Notes under the pieces: model-generated
The model's database searches: none
What the model was told of the DNA's origin: nothing
The model's input: only the letters and a program-made list of their open reading frames with translations
Position numbers and translations under genes: made by a program
NCBI GenBank assembly: GCA_003993805.1
Contig: RSEF01000006.1
Location: 26,062,562-26,126,561 of the forward strand
DNA length: 64,000 bases
Direction of reading: 5' to 3'
DNA from: Himantopus leucocephalus
Lineage: Eukaryota > Chordata > Aves > Charadriiformes > Recurvirostridae
Shown: piece by piece, positions 1 through 13,700 of the stretch
Numbering within the stretch: the stretch's first letter is position 1
Layout of the letters: each line of letters begins with the position of its first letter

Positions 1-1173
1 CCTCTCCTCATCCCATGTTGGAAATGGAGGGTAACACCACCTCCCCCATGGCTGCAGAGGGTCTGGATGCAGCACAGAGCACTGCAAAGAGCAAATCCCG
101 ACCCTGAGGCTGCCTTCCAGAAGGTCTGCGGAGGCTGCCAGGCTGCCTTGCTGCCCTACTGCAGTTCCAATGCTTGCATCACGTATTTGCGCTGCTGGTT
201 TCCAAGTCCCAGCTTCCCTGCTAGCGCTGGAGCTGTGCTCACCACACATCTGGAGCAGCTGCTCTGCCTGCAAACAGTGTCGGGGACCGCAGCATGCTCC
301 TGGAGAGGACTAAGCCCTCCCATCCCAGCTTCTCTTTACAGATCTTTGGGGAAGAGCTAGGATCTCCTTTTTATACTTAAAGACAGAACGGACCTTTTAA
401 CAGGCTGAAAATACTCCATTTATTCTGGCAGGCAGTGCAGTGAGCCAAACTTTAATCCAACAGCCAGAATCGTGCAGTCAGACAATAGGAAGCTGGCCTG
501 AGCGTGCATTTCCAAGAGCACACTGCGGTCTGGCTCATGTCCCCTGTGCCATCCCTGCAGTCACTGCTGGAAGAAGCTGTGGGGGAGAGTGTGCCATTAC
601 CCTGAGGAGAGGATATTCATCATGTCCATGCCCTCTCTGAAAGCTGTCAGAGGAACAGTGTCTCAGGCCAAAGAGATATTTACTTATCTTTTTGGCCAGC
701 ATTGCAGAAATCCCTGTTTGATTTAACCTTCTTTCCGTTTCCTTTATATCCCAGTGGCAACTTTAATTATTCATTCCTCATTGTACAGTAACAGTGTCTG
801 CAGAACCACAGCATTCAGAAATGAAGAAGATGGTGTCTGTGATCTCCAGTGGCCTCCCAGTTGGCGGCCCAAGCTCAGGTTGTGTGGTTGCACCCCACAG
901 GCACAGCCCCCCCGAAGCCATCCAATCCCTTTGCGTGGCAGGGCACGAGCCAACCTGAACCTGAACAGCTGATGCAAGATCTCCTGGGAGCCCTAAACAC
1001 CATGCCAGTTATTTTAGGAGGAGGTGGAGGTCTGGTATCACAAGGCTGCATGTATGAGCTCCCAGGGAAAAGGCATTTGTAAGAGGGGCCACAAAAAGTA
1101 CAGATGGTGGTTGGGGAACTGCAGTTCCCAACTGCTCTCACCCAGCTTAGTTAGGGCTTTCCCACAGCGTTAC
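1..1173 (-). other. SH3PXD2A: SH3PXD2A intron downstream of the 1174-1249 exon (partial)
   Basis: This intron begins on the minus strand with gtaacg at 1173 and runs off the left edge. I see no exon, interspersed repeat or RNA gene in it. The next PX-domain exon (expected to begin by completing Gly and continuing KILFRRS) is not here. Several short open frames on both strands have no recognisable protein content. Confidence 0.85.
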
Positions 1174-1249
1174 CTGGTAGAAAAGGGATGATTCTTTGCT
1201 TGGGGTCTTTCTGGCCTCCTTCAATAGGGAACTTGTCCAGAAGCTGCAT
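1174..1249 (-). CDS. SH3PXD2A: SH3PXD2A coding exon, PX domain middle (residues about 52-77)
   Basis: This 76-nt exon is read on the minus strand. It encodes [16 protein letters not shown] followed by KQRIIPFLP and the first base of a glycine codon. It matches the TKS5 PX domain at the proline-rich loop (PFLP, the PX PxxP motif) that precedes the second membrane-binding segment. The acceptor is ttctgtttcctttgcag|ATG and the donor is CCAG|gtaacg. The exon starts in phase 0, continuing from the exon ending at 33044, and ends in phase 1, so the next exon should supply the rest of Gly (expected GKILFRRS, not in this window). L and I in [10 protein letters not shown] separate it from SH3PXD2B (MQMLDKFPME). 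An open frame runs upstream to 1552, but sequence above 1249 is intron read-through, not protein. Confidence 0.96.
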
Positions 1250-2785
1250 CTGCAAAGGAAACAGAACAAACATCTTAGGGGGAAAACACGGACTGGCCGC
1301 ATAGGGACCAGGGGATCTCTTGGTCTGTGTGTGGTTTAAAAAGAGGATTAGCAAAGCAAAGCAACTGCAGGAATTACTCTGCTTCGTTGCAGGGGAGTCT
1401 GTACATAAAAAGGTACGATAGAGTTCACTCCAAGAAAGGGAGGGCAAGTTTCTGGCAGCGCAGAGGAGCTGGGACAGGGCCCAGGCAGACATCTGAGCCT
1501 GGCCTTGCCGCCGTTCTAAAATTAGGCTCTCATTCTTCATTACAACACACACGCCTTGTCTCTAATCCACAGCCTGCCCGCATTGGTGGAGGCACCATTT
1601 TTACCTGTCCCTGCAACAGACCACCCGCCTGGCTAAAAATGCTGTTCCAGCAGCAGGATTAATGCACATTTAATAAAACACCCGCTCTGCCTTCTTGCTG
1701 GCCAGGCACTGCCCACTGCCCTGGTGCAGCAGGAGCACTCCTGCTTCCCCAGGGAGAGAGAGATGGGTTTGGGGGGAATATCTTCCACTGCAGTCCGTAC
1801 ATGGAGGACAGCAGCTGAGAAAGGGCAGCAGGGAGGGAGGCCTTGGAGAGCAGAGCATCCCAGAGGATGACACCGCCACCATGAAAGGCCAGAAGGCACA
1901 GCTTATGGTGGGTGTGCTCTCCGCCCGTGGCAAGCACTCTTTAGCATACAGTTATGGAACACCTGAGTCTGAGTTTCACCCATATCAGCTAAGATCTTGC
2001 CCCAGCAGCTCCAAAACCCTGCCCACCACAACCACCTGTTTCTAACACACCCCTAAGGGCCAAGCAGGCTCCGGATCCTGTTCTACCACAGAGCTACAAC
2101 CAGTCTTCAACCTGAGAACCTCAAAGGGGTATTGATGGCTATGGCCAGCTTGCACGGCGGAGCAGACTGCTGACCACCAGTGACTTTCTATGGAAGCAAG
2201 CCTAAGAAAGCAGTACGCATTTAAGACCTGATGATCTTAAATGAGCCCTACAATTTCTCTTTGGGTGATAACCCTGGATGGACTAGTGCCACTGAGGCTG
2301 AATGCCAGCCGAAAGGCCACGCACAACCTCAGCTAGAAAGGAAAGAAGCACCTGCTCCAGTGGCAACTTCATGAACCTGCCCAAGAGAGAAAGAGGGGTC
2401 CCCAGCCCTGAAAACTGCCAGAGCCTCTCACCCCTTGCATTCACCCTCTGCACCCTTTCGTTGTCATTCAGCCCATGGTGCTACCAAGAAAAATACCCAA
2501 ATCTTCATATTCTATTTAATTTTCTCCCATGTTTCAGATGTACAATGCAATGCTCTATGTCCCTGTTGATCCTACCCAGAAGCCCTGGATCCCTTGGGCT
2601 GGGGGAACACCAAAGCTCCTGCTAGCCCAGTGATTCATTTCCAAAATACCAGGAGAGATGTCTTTCAACCCACAGTCCACAGGCCCTGTGGCCTCTGAGG
2701 AAGGTAAGGAAGAAAAGCAAGTGGTCCTGTTAATTGACCTTGCATCCTGAACTGCATCTACCGCTCAGTACAAATACCTAAAGTG

Positions 2786-2807
2786 NAAAAGCTTGGGGGG
2801 GGGGGGG
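2786..2807. repeat. Ambiguous base and G13 homopolymer
   Basis: A single N at 2786 lies just before a run of 13 G at 2795-2807. Homopolymers of this length are often miscounted, and the adjacent N suggests an uncertain consensus here. The site is intronic, so no coding effect follows. Confidence 0.9.
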
Positions 2808-3296
2808 CTCATCAACCAGCATTTAATCTCAGCAATGCTACATGTACAACAGTGAGGGTGTGGGAGTCAACAGCAGTTTTGCTACCTCAACAGATTTCCT
2901 TTAAAAAATACTTTTTTGCTAACATGGGGAAAAACCAGCCACTTTGGGGTTTTTTTTGCTGTTTTTGTTTTAAGCATACAGAATCCTTCTCCTCTTCCAC
3001 CACACACAACATCTCCAGCATTTTCCCCATATGGTACAGCAAACCAAAGATCAAGAGGAAACTCGGGAGTAGAAGGAACATCTGTGCAGGAGAAAAAGTT
3101 AAAAGATCCCACATGTTTCCCCATCAGGGAGTCAGCTTGGTAAATAAATAGACCATAGCTTTGCGGATTGTTAGCTAACTCACTTTTCTGCCTACAGAGA
3201 CATGGTTTTTATTGAAAATGGGAAATTTTGTTTTCTTGTAGGTAGAGCTCCGGGTGTCTGAGGTCAGGCATGGGCAGGCAGGAGTTTTGTTCAAAG

Positions 3297-3307
3297 AAAA
3301 AAAAAAA
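3297..3307. repeat. A11 run with adjoining purine tract
   Basis: Eleven A residues are followed by a G-rich purine stretch (gagggggaggg). This is simple intronic low-complexity sequence with no flanking retroposon body that I can recognise. Confidence 0.8.
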
Positions 3308-4679
3308 GAGGGGGAGGGAATCCCCACTGACTGACTTGAAGTTTCCCTGTTGCTACACTTTCAGCCAGGAAGGCAATTCTTACTTTGCTACACGGTGACT
3401 GATTCAAGCTGGAACCGATACAGTCAAATTCCCATGGTTATTCTTGGAGTTAGATTAGCTTGGCTAATACAAGCCTTTTTAACCACATCAAGAGAGTCAC
3501 AACGTGTATAACTTAGTGCTATTTATCTAAAGGGTGGATATCAGCAAAATAGATACAATAAACTGCAGCTGGAAGGGTTTGGCTAAACTTTCCTAGACTA
3601 CACTTTCTGCCCCGGCTCTTGCCTTCGCTGGAGGGTTTGGATGGCAGGGAGCTGGGGAGGCAGAGGCGCTCAGGACGCCACTGATGCCATTCATGGGGAC
3701 ACAGTCTGTCCCAAGGCAAAGTCCCTGGGAAGCATGGAAGATTTCTCATCTTCTTCGATATAGGTCACAATATCCCAATGGGCAACATGCACATATTTGT
3801 GAGAAACTGAAGACAAGGAGTGAAGTTGCTGCTCTTCTAAAAGGCCATACAAGGTTGGGCACCCATGGAGGAGTGTGATAGTCCCTCTCCAAGCCCGTGA
3901 CCTCAAACAACACTTGCTGCTGGCTTATGGATCAGCCCCTGGACCAAGGAGTTGGGTCTGGCATTTGTGCTGCCCCAGCAACAGAGACGGGCTGGTGCTG
4001 GGCAGCCATGCAGGAGGTTCAGGAGGAAACTCAGGCATGACATGGGAAACCCAACAGACCTAAAAAGGATCTGAACAAGGACATAACTGCAGTCCAGAAA
4101 CTATGCCCCTGCCTCTATGCCCGGCTGTTCTCATTGATGCCTAAAAAAGCACTCCCACCATAACAATGTCTGTACAGATGAGTAATAGTGGCACGGAGTA
4201 CCTGCAACACAGACTGGAAGGTAATGACTGTCCTTCAGCTCTGCAGCAAAGGAAACCCTTCAGGATGTTAAAGCCAAACAACGAGCAGCAGAAACACGGA
4301 GCCTTCCTCAGCCCTTCCCTGCACCCAGTTCTGCCATTCAAAGCCAGTGCAAGTTAGATCTAATATCCTAGAAAAGCAGGATTCTGTATCCTCCCATCCA
4401 TGGAGAAGGATGAGAAGCAGAAGACAAGGAAGAGCTGGATTGATGCAGGGGAAAAAAACCAGCAATGGGCCTGAATGAAATATCCCAAATCTCCCAGAGG
4501 TGATGGGGTATCCTGAGCCAATACCTAACAGCCCCACTCAGCCCGGCTCTTATCAGAGGAGACATTAACCATGGAGATAAATAAAGCAGCCCGGAGTGGA
4601 GGGAGCTAAGGGCTGAACCACAGAAACTGTTAGACACAGCACTTTGCCCACATGGATGATTAATAGCCAAAGACCAATA

Positions 4680-4960
4680 AACAGATTTTCAGTTCACTTA
4701 ATTAGATGTCTACACAGCATCTGAAAGTCGAAAACTCTTTAGCCTGTGACAAATGTTTTTCGATGAAAGGAAATTATTATTGCAAATATGCATATGATTG
4801 ATGAAAAATTCCTTCACTTAATGCCCCAGATTATTCTGCTTAGACACGGGCAGTCGCCACAACTTGTTGCTCGCATCTTTGATAAATGACATTTAACTTC
4901 GGGACAAAATTTGCTGAATTAGAAAGTCCTCTCGTCATCTAGAGTAAAACCATCCCAGCA
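4680..4960. other. AT-rich block resembling a conserved non-coding element
   Basis: The composition shifts from GC-richer intron to AT-rich sequence with homeodomain- and POU-like words (cttaattagatg, attgcaaatatgcatatgat, gataaatgacattt). It has no repeat signature and no sustained open frame. Such texture is common in conserved intronic enhancers of large developmental genes. This is inference from composition only; conservation has not been measured. Confidence 0.3.
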
Positions 4961-7900
4961 TGAAGGGAAAGAAGGGAAGTCTGGATGTGGAGTCCTGAAG
5001 GATGGAGTTAGGGCTGTTGCTGGTTTTGGGCAGCCAAGAAAACACAAGTGGGTAACACATTTTGAGGGAGCTCATACTCAGTTCATCTGCTTACACGTGT
5101 TACTACGTGAATCCCACCATGGGGGAGTCTCCAATTATATGATGAGTGTGATGAGCAGAAAGAAATCTGTTACCATGTCGCTGTGTCACAGGGTGGGGGA
5201 TCCGTTTGGAAACGGGGAGCGTATATGGAAACCGGGAAGTGAGCTTCCCACCCATTTGGGCAGCACGTCTGGAGTCAGGCTGAACAAACACATCCCACTT
5301 CTGGCACAACAGATGCATGTCCACAAATAATTCGCCACCAAAATCACCTCCGCAGGCTTTGTCTCTCCAAACTGCGCTGGGTTTGCCAACAGCTTTGATA
5401 CAGAAGTCCTGCATGGAGTCCTGCCTTCTGCTCCGAGCAGCTTCCATGCTTCTGCGCTAAACTCATGTAGAAGTTCTGCTATAAACCTTGTGTACTTTCT
5501 TACAGTGGTCAGCAAATGATCATGCAATTAATCCCATGAAAAATCAAGGGAATTACTTCTGTGAGTGGCTGCTCAGTAAAATGGGAGCAGGCTCAGAGCA
5601 GTGGCCCACTCCACTCCTTACTACTTGCATATAACCATGAAATCACTTGACTTGCAAGAATGGAATAGGAAGATTTCAGTGGTATCAACTCTCATAATAA
5701 CTGGCCTTTTTGAAGAAGACCCAGCTCCTGGAGGTGAGCAATTGTTTGAAAATTAGCATTCACTGTAAAGACCAACCAAACAAAAACCACTCAAGCTTTT
5801 ATAGTGCAAGGCATAAATTTGCAAACGTGACCCAAATTCATCCTTCAATGTCCAGAAACTGAAAGAAAAATAACACAGAGTCTCCACGCTTCTGATACAA
5901 ATGTAGGGTGCTCTGGAAGCTGCTTCATGCATGTAAATGGCAAATAAGAAGCGTAGCCAGTGTCCTCACTTACAGCTAGGCTGTAACTTCCTTCTAATCT
6001 CTTCTGCTTCAGGCCACCTTTACCTAAGAATGCCAATATGCCATGAAGAAAGCGATGCTCCTGCACACCAGGACCATTTGGGCTCAGCAATCGCCAGCTG
6101 ATGGCATCTGCAGTCACTTCACATCAGTTCTGCTGTGAAAAGAAGATTCAGCCCGTCTGCCTTGTGATAGTACCACAATGAAAAATCTTAACAAAGAAAA
6201 ACAAGCACCCCTGGAGATGCTACAAGTAGCATATCTGAGGATGAGAAGCTAAGCATCTTCCTGATAATTATTTACTTACTATATCTTATTTATCTTGGTT
6301 AGAGTTTCATAAAACAACATTTCTTTCTGTTTTAGATATAAGGACTTACAGCACCTGAGACTAAGGGGTGACTTCTCTTTTGCAAGAGGGGCTTTTACTC
6401 TGCTGTAATCCAACCAATGCAGGGGACGTGAACACACTAACTGTCCAATGGCCTGATCCTGCGGCATTTGCCAGTGGGAACTTTGTTCCCGATTTTGTCT
6501 CGAGGTTTTGGAAGTTTGTGGCCAAATCTAACTCCCTGAAATTAATCCACTTAGACGTTTATCTGACCTCCACCTATGCTTTACACCACAGACGCTAGCT
6601 GGAGTTTCCTGCTGGGCTGTTAATTCCTCCCCTTCCTTCCTTGCAGCAGTTTTAACTCTCCCCCAGTCAGAAGAGTGAAGTTCTCCACACCTCTTAAAAT
6701 GAGCAAATTAGGACTCCCACACAATCTCTTATCAGCGTGCATATCTTGCTGGTTACTTTTCAAGTGGATGTAGGTTTGCCATGTGCACAGATAAGAATCA
6801 AAGCCCCAAAGGAGGTCAGCACTGCAATCATGGGAGATTTATTTTAAGACACAAAGACCCCGAGGATGACTTTCATCCAAACCCCTTACTTTGGCAAGCG
6901 AAACAACATCTACCACTGCAAATGAACACAGGACTCTGACCTTTTGCAGAGAGATGGGGCCTCGCTCCCTTTCCGCGGTGTCTAATTTACTTTTGTCCCA
7001 GAGAAATAGCGGAAAAAATCAAACCACGACCAAGAGACTGAGAGCAGCAGATTTTTGACAAGGTGCCCCCAAAAACCTCAGCAAGTTTGCCACCTTACTC
7101 TCGGTCACCCAAGTGGTCCCAAGGCTACAACTCTTCCTACACTGAATGCTGAGAGACGCATTAGCTCCCTGTTTTCCAAGTGCTCATTAGAAAATGCATT
7201 TTTCATTAAAAATGAGGCAAGCCGACAATAACTTTAATTTAGCCACTGCTGGACTTGAAAGGTAAAGTACATGAAGACAGTTAGGCACCAGGCACACGGT
7301 TATCCCAGCTCTCAGTGATCCCTTCTCACGAAGCTGATCTGAGCTCAGAGTCCAAAGAAGGAAAGAGGGACTACAGCCAACTGAGAGATGGGGCAGAGGG
7401 GAGGAGGCATCTGTACGCGTATGGGATTGTGGGCACACTTTTAAGAGAAGGCTGCCAAAGAAACTGGGATAAAAGCGAAGGTGGTACCAGGGATCTGAAA
7501 CTGGTGATGATGGAACTCACACCCTCAACAGGAGGAGTTCAGCACATCTGCGACTCAGAAAAGGTTGAAAGTCCCTGGTGTAGATAACGAAAGTTTAGAT
7601 GAGAAGGGGAGGTAAGATACCAGAATAGAAGAAGGATTATTAATTAAAACCCTGAGGACCAGTAGCAATTTCCTTCCATTTTGAAGCTGAAAACCAGCTG
7701 TGCTGCTCGCTGACATGACTGATGGTTACAGCATCATCAGCTATATTTTGAGTTATAAACGGTGTGATCTGCAAGAAAGGGAAGGGCTGGAATCAGGTTG
7801 AATTCTGTCGTCTGCCAGAGTTTTCCCATAAATAAACCTCTCTGGCCCTGTCTCTGCTTTTGCGCTTGCAAAATGTGAGACAAATCTCAGGAAGGTGGCA

Positions 7901-9845
7901 TGAGATTTAACCAAGAGTCATCAAACGCTCCGAGCTTTCTGCTGCAGAGCAGGAGTCAGGGACTGAATTCAGAGGAACTGTACTCACCACAAATCAGCAA
8001 GACAGAAGCAAATGGAAGAAGTATTGCTAGTGGTTTTCAGGTATGCTTATCCTCCTATTTGTAGGCTTGTCCATCTGTAGCACATTCCAAATCCTGGTTA
8101 ACCAGAGCATCCAAGGGGGTCTCTCACTTAAGGAAGATGGTTAGCCACTATTTCCAGCAAATGGATCTCATGCTATTAGGTAATGGCAAGAGAACAAGCA
8201 AGAGGGTAGAAAACATGACGGCCCATCTCTACAGATTCACCTGTTATATGCCTGTTCAGAGAAGATCACTTCTTCAATGGTTGGATTTCATGACAGATTT
8301 TCTGCTAAGGTTCATCAGAGAGCATCTGCAACACAAGTGGAACGACCTGATTTACTCCAGTCCAGGACCTTACCTGCTGAGATCAATGACAGAAGCTCAT
8401 GCATGATGGGGAACAAAAATGCTGCCCTTGGGGCAGATCCTTCTGCAGGATACAGCTGTTGGAGGATTTCCCCTGGATGTGGGTTGCATTGAGCTTCTTT
8501 TTACTCCTCCTCTGCTTTACCCTCTCACAGGAATAACAAATTAGTTTGCTCTCACAGACACAAGACAATAGGACGTCTGCCTAACTCACACCCCTTCAAA
8601 ATTAGCCAAAACAGAGCTGTTCCTGAACATAATATCAATTAGGAAAAGTTTGCAAAAGACTTGGAGATCTTTGAGTGAGTGCATGAAACAAACTGAGCAC
8701 AGCACAGCCCATCTGTTAGCTGGTCACACGTATAACTGACATTTTATGCAGCAGAAGGAGGTCAAACTCCATCTCTTCCTAAAGCAGTAACCAGTTCCAC
8801 CGTGCAGCAGGAATAATTATATCAGGCAGCCAGTGACACTGGCTCTCTTCTGGTGTTACATGATGCCACAGCATGCAAGAGAAGTGCATTAATTCAATCC
8901 CTGAGAAGCAGCAGCAACTGGCTTTCCTTTTATTTTGAAATAAAAAAAAAATTGAAGAAAAAACCGTCCAAATAACAGGCTGACATGTCTGACAATTACA
9001 GCATTATAGGATATGTTCTGAATTAAATATAGTGCAATCCATGAGAAAGTCAAACAAAAGCAGGAAAACACATATAAAATAAAGAGAACAGAGATTTACA
9101 GCATGGTGTAATCCCCAAAGGGAAAATGCCTCTCTCAGGTCTGAAAATTTCGACCAGAAATCTTGGAAATCTTACAAACCTCTCAGTATCCAACTAAAAC
9201 AGCCAGGGGAGGAGAAGGGAGGAGCAGAGACTGGGGGTCTTTCCCCAGCATGATCCATCAAAAGAAGGAATGCTGTTTCCCAGCTGAGACATTTGCTATT
9301 TTTCATACAGAAATGCAGCTTTCTCTAAAGACTCCACAAAACGAGCCCAGCGTTTGTGGCTAACACAGACTGGCAAAACATTTGGAGGTGCTGGTTTGGG
9401 ATAACAGAGGCACTTGATGCATCTCTGAAGAGCTTCTCAGAAAGCCCACACTGTCCTTTCACAGAGCAGCTATTGATGTCTCCTGCCAGAAGCATTTTCT
9501 TTCCCCAGTACTAAATTAGACTGGCCTCATCCAACTTAACCACACTGGAAGATGCTTGGACAAAGGCTACTTCATAATTTTCCATCTCTCCACAGTGATT
9601 ATACGTCCCTTGTTACTCCAGTATCTACAGTGGATTTGTCTTGACAGCATCCCTGGGAAGCAAAACCATACCATAACGCCTGTTTTAGAGAGGCGCAGAG
9701 AGATGAATGCTGCAGTTATGTGGCACAGCAGGGCTGTCCAGAGATGTCAGGGCCACGCTGATGCCATGCCCCATCAGGTCAATTAGCCAAGCTTCTGAGG
9801 AAGGCTCATAATGTTGGGAGGGGGTGCGAGCATTTTGCCTTTTTT

Positions 9846-9905
9846 CTGGAGCTAGCACTTCTGGAGCTAGCACATCTGGAGCTAGCACATCCGGAGCTAG
9901 CACAT
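9846..9905. repeat. Minisatellite, four copies of a 15-bp unit
   Basis: Four consecutive 15-bp units read ctggagctagcactt, ctggagctagcacat (twice) and ccggagctagcacat. A decaying fifth copy starts at 9906 (ccagagc). Each full unit contains a GCTAGC palindrome. On the minus strand the repeat can be read as a five-residue peptide repeat (VLAPD/E), a by-product of the 15-bp period with no support as a gene. Copies differ by one or two bases, so the array may vary in length between individuals. Confidence 0.95.
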
Positions 9906-10701
9906 CCAGAGCCCGCCCAGGTGCTCAGGCCGTTCAACCCGCGCATGTCCCAAAAGGCTCACTGCAGGTCACAGCAAAAATCCTGACTGGGGAGAAGAGC
10001 TGACCTCAACTGTATAGCATGCTTCCTCACCTTCTGCAATTTTTTATCCTTACAAAAATCACAGGCCTGAAATATCCCTTCAGACTGCACATAAGCGGCA
10101 AGAGACCAATGTGCTCCAGTGACAGACACTGCAGCAATGGTGACAATTGCCCTTGGACACTCAGGGGAGCAGGACTAAGCTCTCCCGTAACACTGTCCTC
10201 CAGATAGCAGCAGAGCTACAAGTGATGGCACTGTCAGAGCACAAGGTCCCATTTTTAAATACAATGGCAAGAGCCTCACTGAAAGGGAGCAAAGCACCAA
10301 GGTCACTTCTATTCATCGCTACTTCCTACATCACCTGGGAATTTTAAAAAATATTGACCTTCCATCCTTCTTTAAATTTCAATCCGTTCAAGCCAACCAT
10401 TGAAATACACTGTAGCCCCACTGAGGTTTTTGGGTTTATTGGTGCATCAACCTTACTGAGCCACTCTGAAAGCCTCACAAGGCAAAAACTGCAAGTGCCT
10501 AAATCCTGCCCAGGAGAGGCTGTGCAGGCAGGAGCAGCTCTGCCCAGCGAAAATGCTGGACAGGTCAGTGGGAAGCTGCAGGGCTTCCAACCCTCCGGAC
10601 CTTGGGAAACCCCTGGCAGCAGTGGTAAACACTGCATTGCAGCTGCAAGCAAGGTGCTGGAGGGTGCATCCTAAAAGCAGTACAGAGCCATCAGCACAGT
10701 G

Positions 10702-10780
10702 CTGCTATCAATTACATACTGGCTGTTATCAAACACTGACTCTTGCTATCTGTTATCAAACATTGTTGTTACCAAATATT
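10702..10780. repeat. Short imperfect direct repeats (tgttatcaaaca motif)
   Basis: Two near-identical 16-mers, ctgttatcaaacactg at 10723-10738 and ctgttatcaaacattg at 10750-10765, lie 27 bp apart. Weaker related copies are at 10702 (ctgctatcaatt) and 10766 (ttgttaccaaatatt). It looks like a small decayed tandem duplication. No function is suggested. Confidence 0.7.
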
Positions 10781-13700
10781 AAGGGCAGCACAATTTGCAG
10801 GCTGGTTTGGTTTTGCCCTGGTCTGTTTTATCCAGTGCTGTCAGATTATCCAGGGAACAAAACTCCTGACCTGCTCCACAACATCGCAGATTTAGGATGG
10901 CATCTTGCAGGGGGGGCTGTTTCTTCATTTAAGGGTCCCCTCGTGTGCCAGCCTGACTCCCCCTGGGTCCAGCCGGTCCCCCAAAGCAATAGGGGTGTCA
11001 AGGGCTGGAGAATCACATCTGTTGTGCAATGCCCTCTTCTACCCTTCCTTACTCATCTCTCACAAAGATGCAACTGCTGATTTCATCCGTGTTTTAGGCA
11101 GGGACTACCCAGCCAGCCAGTTCCCATCTCCACCAACTGATTTTGTTTGAAACGGTGCAAAGGCTGGCGCAGGAATGCTCTGAAACCCAATTTATACATC
11201 GGATGGTCACTAATCTTGCACCCACAGAATACATCCTTAGAGAGCCTTCTGCTGCTCACACAGTGGTGACCACGGTTTTAACTAAACCTGCTTAGAAACA
11301 CATCCTTAGTTAAATTGGTAGAGTTTCGTGAGCCTGCAAGACTACTACGCTGCTTACACTACTGTGAGAGAGATGAGACTTTAGCTCCAAATGTATGAAA
11401 CTTAATCCCTCTGTTTTCATAATCTACATCTTCTCTACAGCCTGTTAGCTCTGCTTGATATATTGTCCCCTGGAAACCACGAGTAACTTCAATATTGAAA
11501 ACAGAAACAATAGCTCTGAACACAATGGTACATTTTACTTCAGAAACTCCACTTGAAATGGTATCTACTCATCTCCGTAGGACACTGCTTGTAGCTCTGG
11601 GGAGACAGGGGAGAGCGACTGCCCAGCTCAGTACAATGAAGAAACCATGCCAAGCAAAACACAACCACAGGTTTTAGCTCCACGCTGGGAGGAGACTCCT
11701 TTGTCTTCTTTTCTCCCTCTCTCCCCATCTCCAAACCCCAAGATGTTTTGCCTGCGTATCTGGTTCCAAACACATGTGTCTCCCGTCTTTGGGGGGATTT
11801 AGAAAGGAGCACAGACAACAAATCCCACTGCCCGAGCAGGCAAATGGAGCTGCACGTGTAACAGATACCTTGCTCCGGGCCTCGAGGGAGGTAAGCCAGC
11901 AGCCTGCAGGACAGGAGCGGTTTCCAGCAGTTCAGAGCCAGCTGCCAGGCTCCACGCCCCCAGCCCCAGCCTGGGCCCTTCGGATCGGGCACCGCCCAGC
12001 CCCACGTGCCGGCATCTACCCAAGATGCTCATCTGGCACATAGGGATGGCGAAGGTGTCCCGTGCGCAAGAAGGACAGACTCCAAGCCACAGTTGCCCAC
12101 TTGGGTTTGCAATGAAGGGAGGGAAGGATTTAAGGGCTGGAATACAAGAACAGACCTCGGGTTGGAACAGTCTGTCCTTCTTATCAGCACCTACAGCAAT
12201 GGCACCTCACGGATGGATTTCTCCCTGCAGATTTGCTTCTGGGCAGGGGAGATAAAGCCTAAGGGTATCAGAAAATCTGTTTCAAAGACATGTCCTGTCA
12301 CTAGCACAACCACACAACACAGGCACCTTAGCCGGACACTCAAACCCACACCACCTCCTTCCAATCACTGCCCCGATGTGCAGCATAGTCACTGTTCCCC
12401 CTTTGAAAAAAAAATGGGGATTTGGGTAACATCTGAGTCCTTAAAGCTCATGCCCAGAAGAGGGACCCCAGGGGACCCACACAGCCGTCCCAAAGGACCT
12501 TGCAGATGGACCAGACCACGACGTAAGACTGCACTGGAAGGAGGGACAACACATCCCGCAGGACAAATCTGACCCAGCCCATGGAGAAGAGAGGCTCTTT
12601 GTAAGTACAAGTCTGCCTGAGCAGCTTTGTTAATTTAATTAAGAATGAAAGCAAACCCTGGGAAAGTAGATGGGTTTGGATGATGGCCATGGCGGCCACG
12701 TGTGTGCTGCTCGGAGCAGGGTGGGCACAGAGAGTGTTTACGGGGCCTCCACGTTATGCTCTGTGTGCTCATGTGTTACTCCAGGATTTTCATTCAGATA
12801 ATAATCATCATCCATCCCTGGACACGTCACTCGCGGACCAGATGGTATTCTGTGTGTTATACCAACTAATCACACGCAATATTTGGCAGGGTATTAAAAG
12901 CATCGATGGAGGTCTTTGACAACGGTGGGGGTTTTTTTTGGTCTTTTTTAATCTCAGTAGCTTTTAAGTGGTGCAGGCACATTGTCAAGAAATACTGTCG
13001 GGGCTGTGCAGATGATTAAACTGCTACAAGTTGTGAGTGACAAACTGCACACGGAGGCCGACGCCTGCATCCGGGAGGAGAGAGACTCCTTCCAGCTCCA
13101 TCCTCCCATCAAGAGGTTTCCAGACTGCATCCCTACCTGGTGGCTTTTTCAAGACCTGATGGTGGGACTGTGGCCAGCAGGACTAGGCGCAGCAAGTACC
13201 TAGTATGCTGCTACCTGCCACGGGCAGCACAGTGCTGCCTTGAAAGCCAGAGCTGTTGCGCCCATGCAGGAGATGCTTCTCCCATCCCCATCAGGACAGT
13301 GGCTTCCTGAGCTTTAAGCCAAGGGTGGCCACAGAGCCATGTGGGCTGCACACCAGCACCCCTTGCTTCGTAGGCAGCTGGCTACATGTCCGCCTTCCCA
13401 GTGAGCATCCATGCCTGCTCGCCTCTGGCAGATGCTCTTCCAGTGATACAAGGGGAGGTGCATCCACAGGGACTGTTTGTACATTATTGGGCATGTACTC
13501 TGTCGTAAAATGAAAACACAAGTTTTCTCCACCTGTCTGGCCACACATGCAATCCATTCTGGCCAGGTGAAGGATATCCTAATTATATGATGCTTGGGTG
13601 ATGCAAGGAAAGGGTCCTGGGGAGAGCAAGCTGCAGTGAATAGGCAGCCACAACTCATCCCATCCAGCAGCGCCTTCCCAAACATTTCTGAGGGGAAGGT

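Noticed and set aside
1250..1552. Open frame continuing upstream of the PX exon on the minus strand
   Set aside because: It reads through the acceptor at 1250 into intron; only 1174-1249 is coding.
10553..11080. 175-codon plus-strand open frame
   Set aside because: Contains the small tgttatcaaaca repeats and no protein-like pattern.
12006..12572. 188-codon plus-strand open frame
   Set aside because: No recognisable domain, start context or splice structure; sequence looks like ordinary intron.
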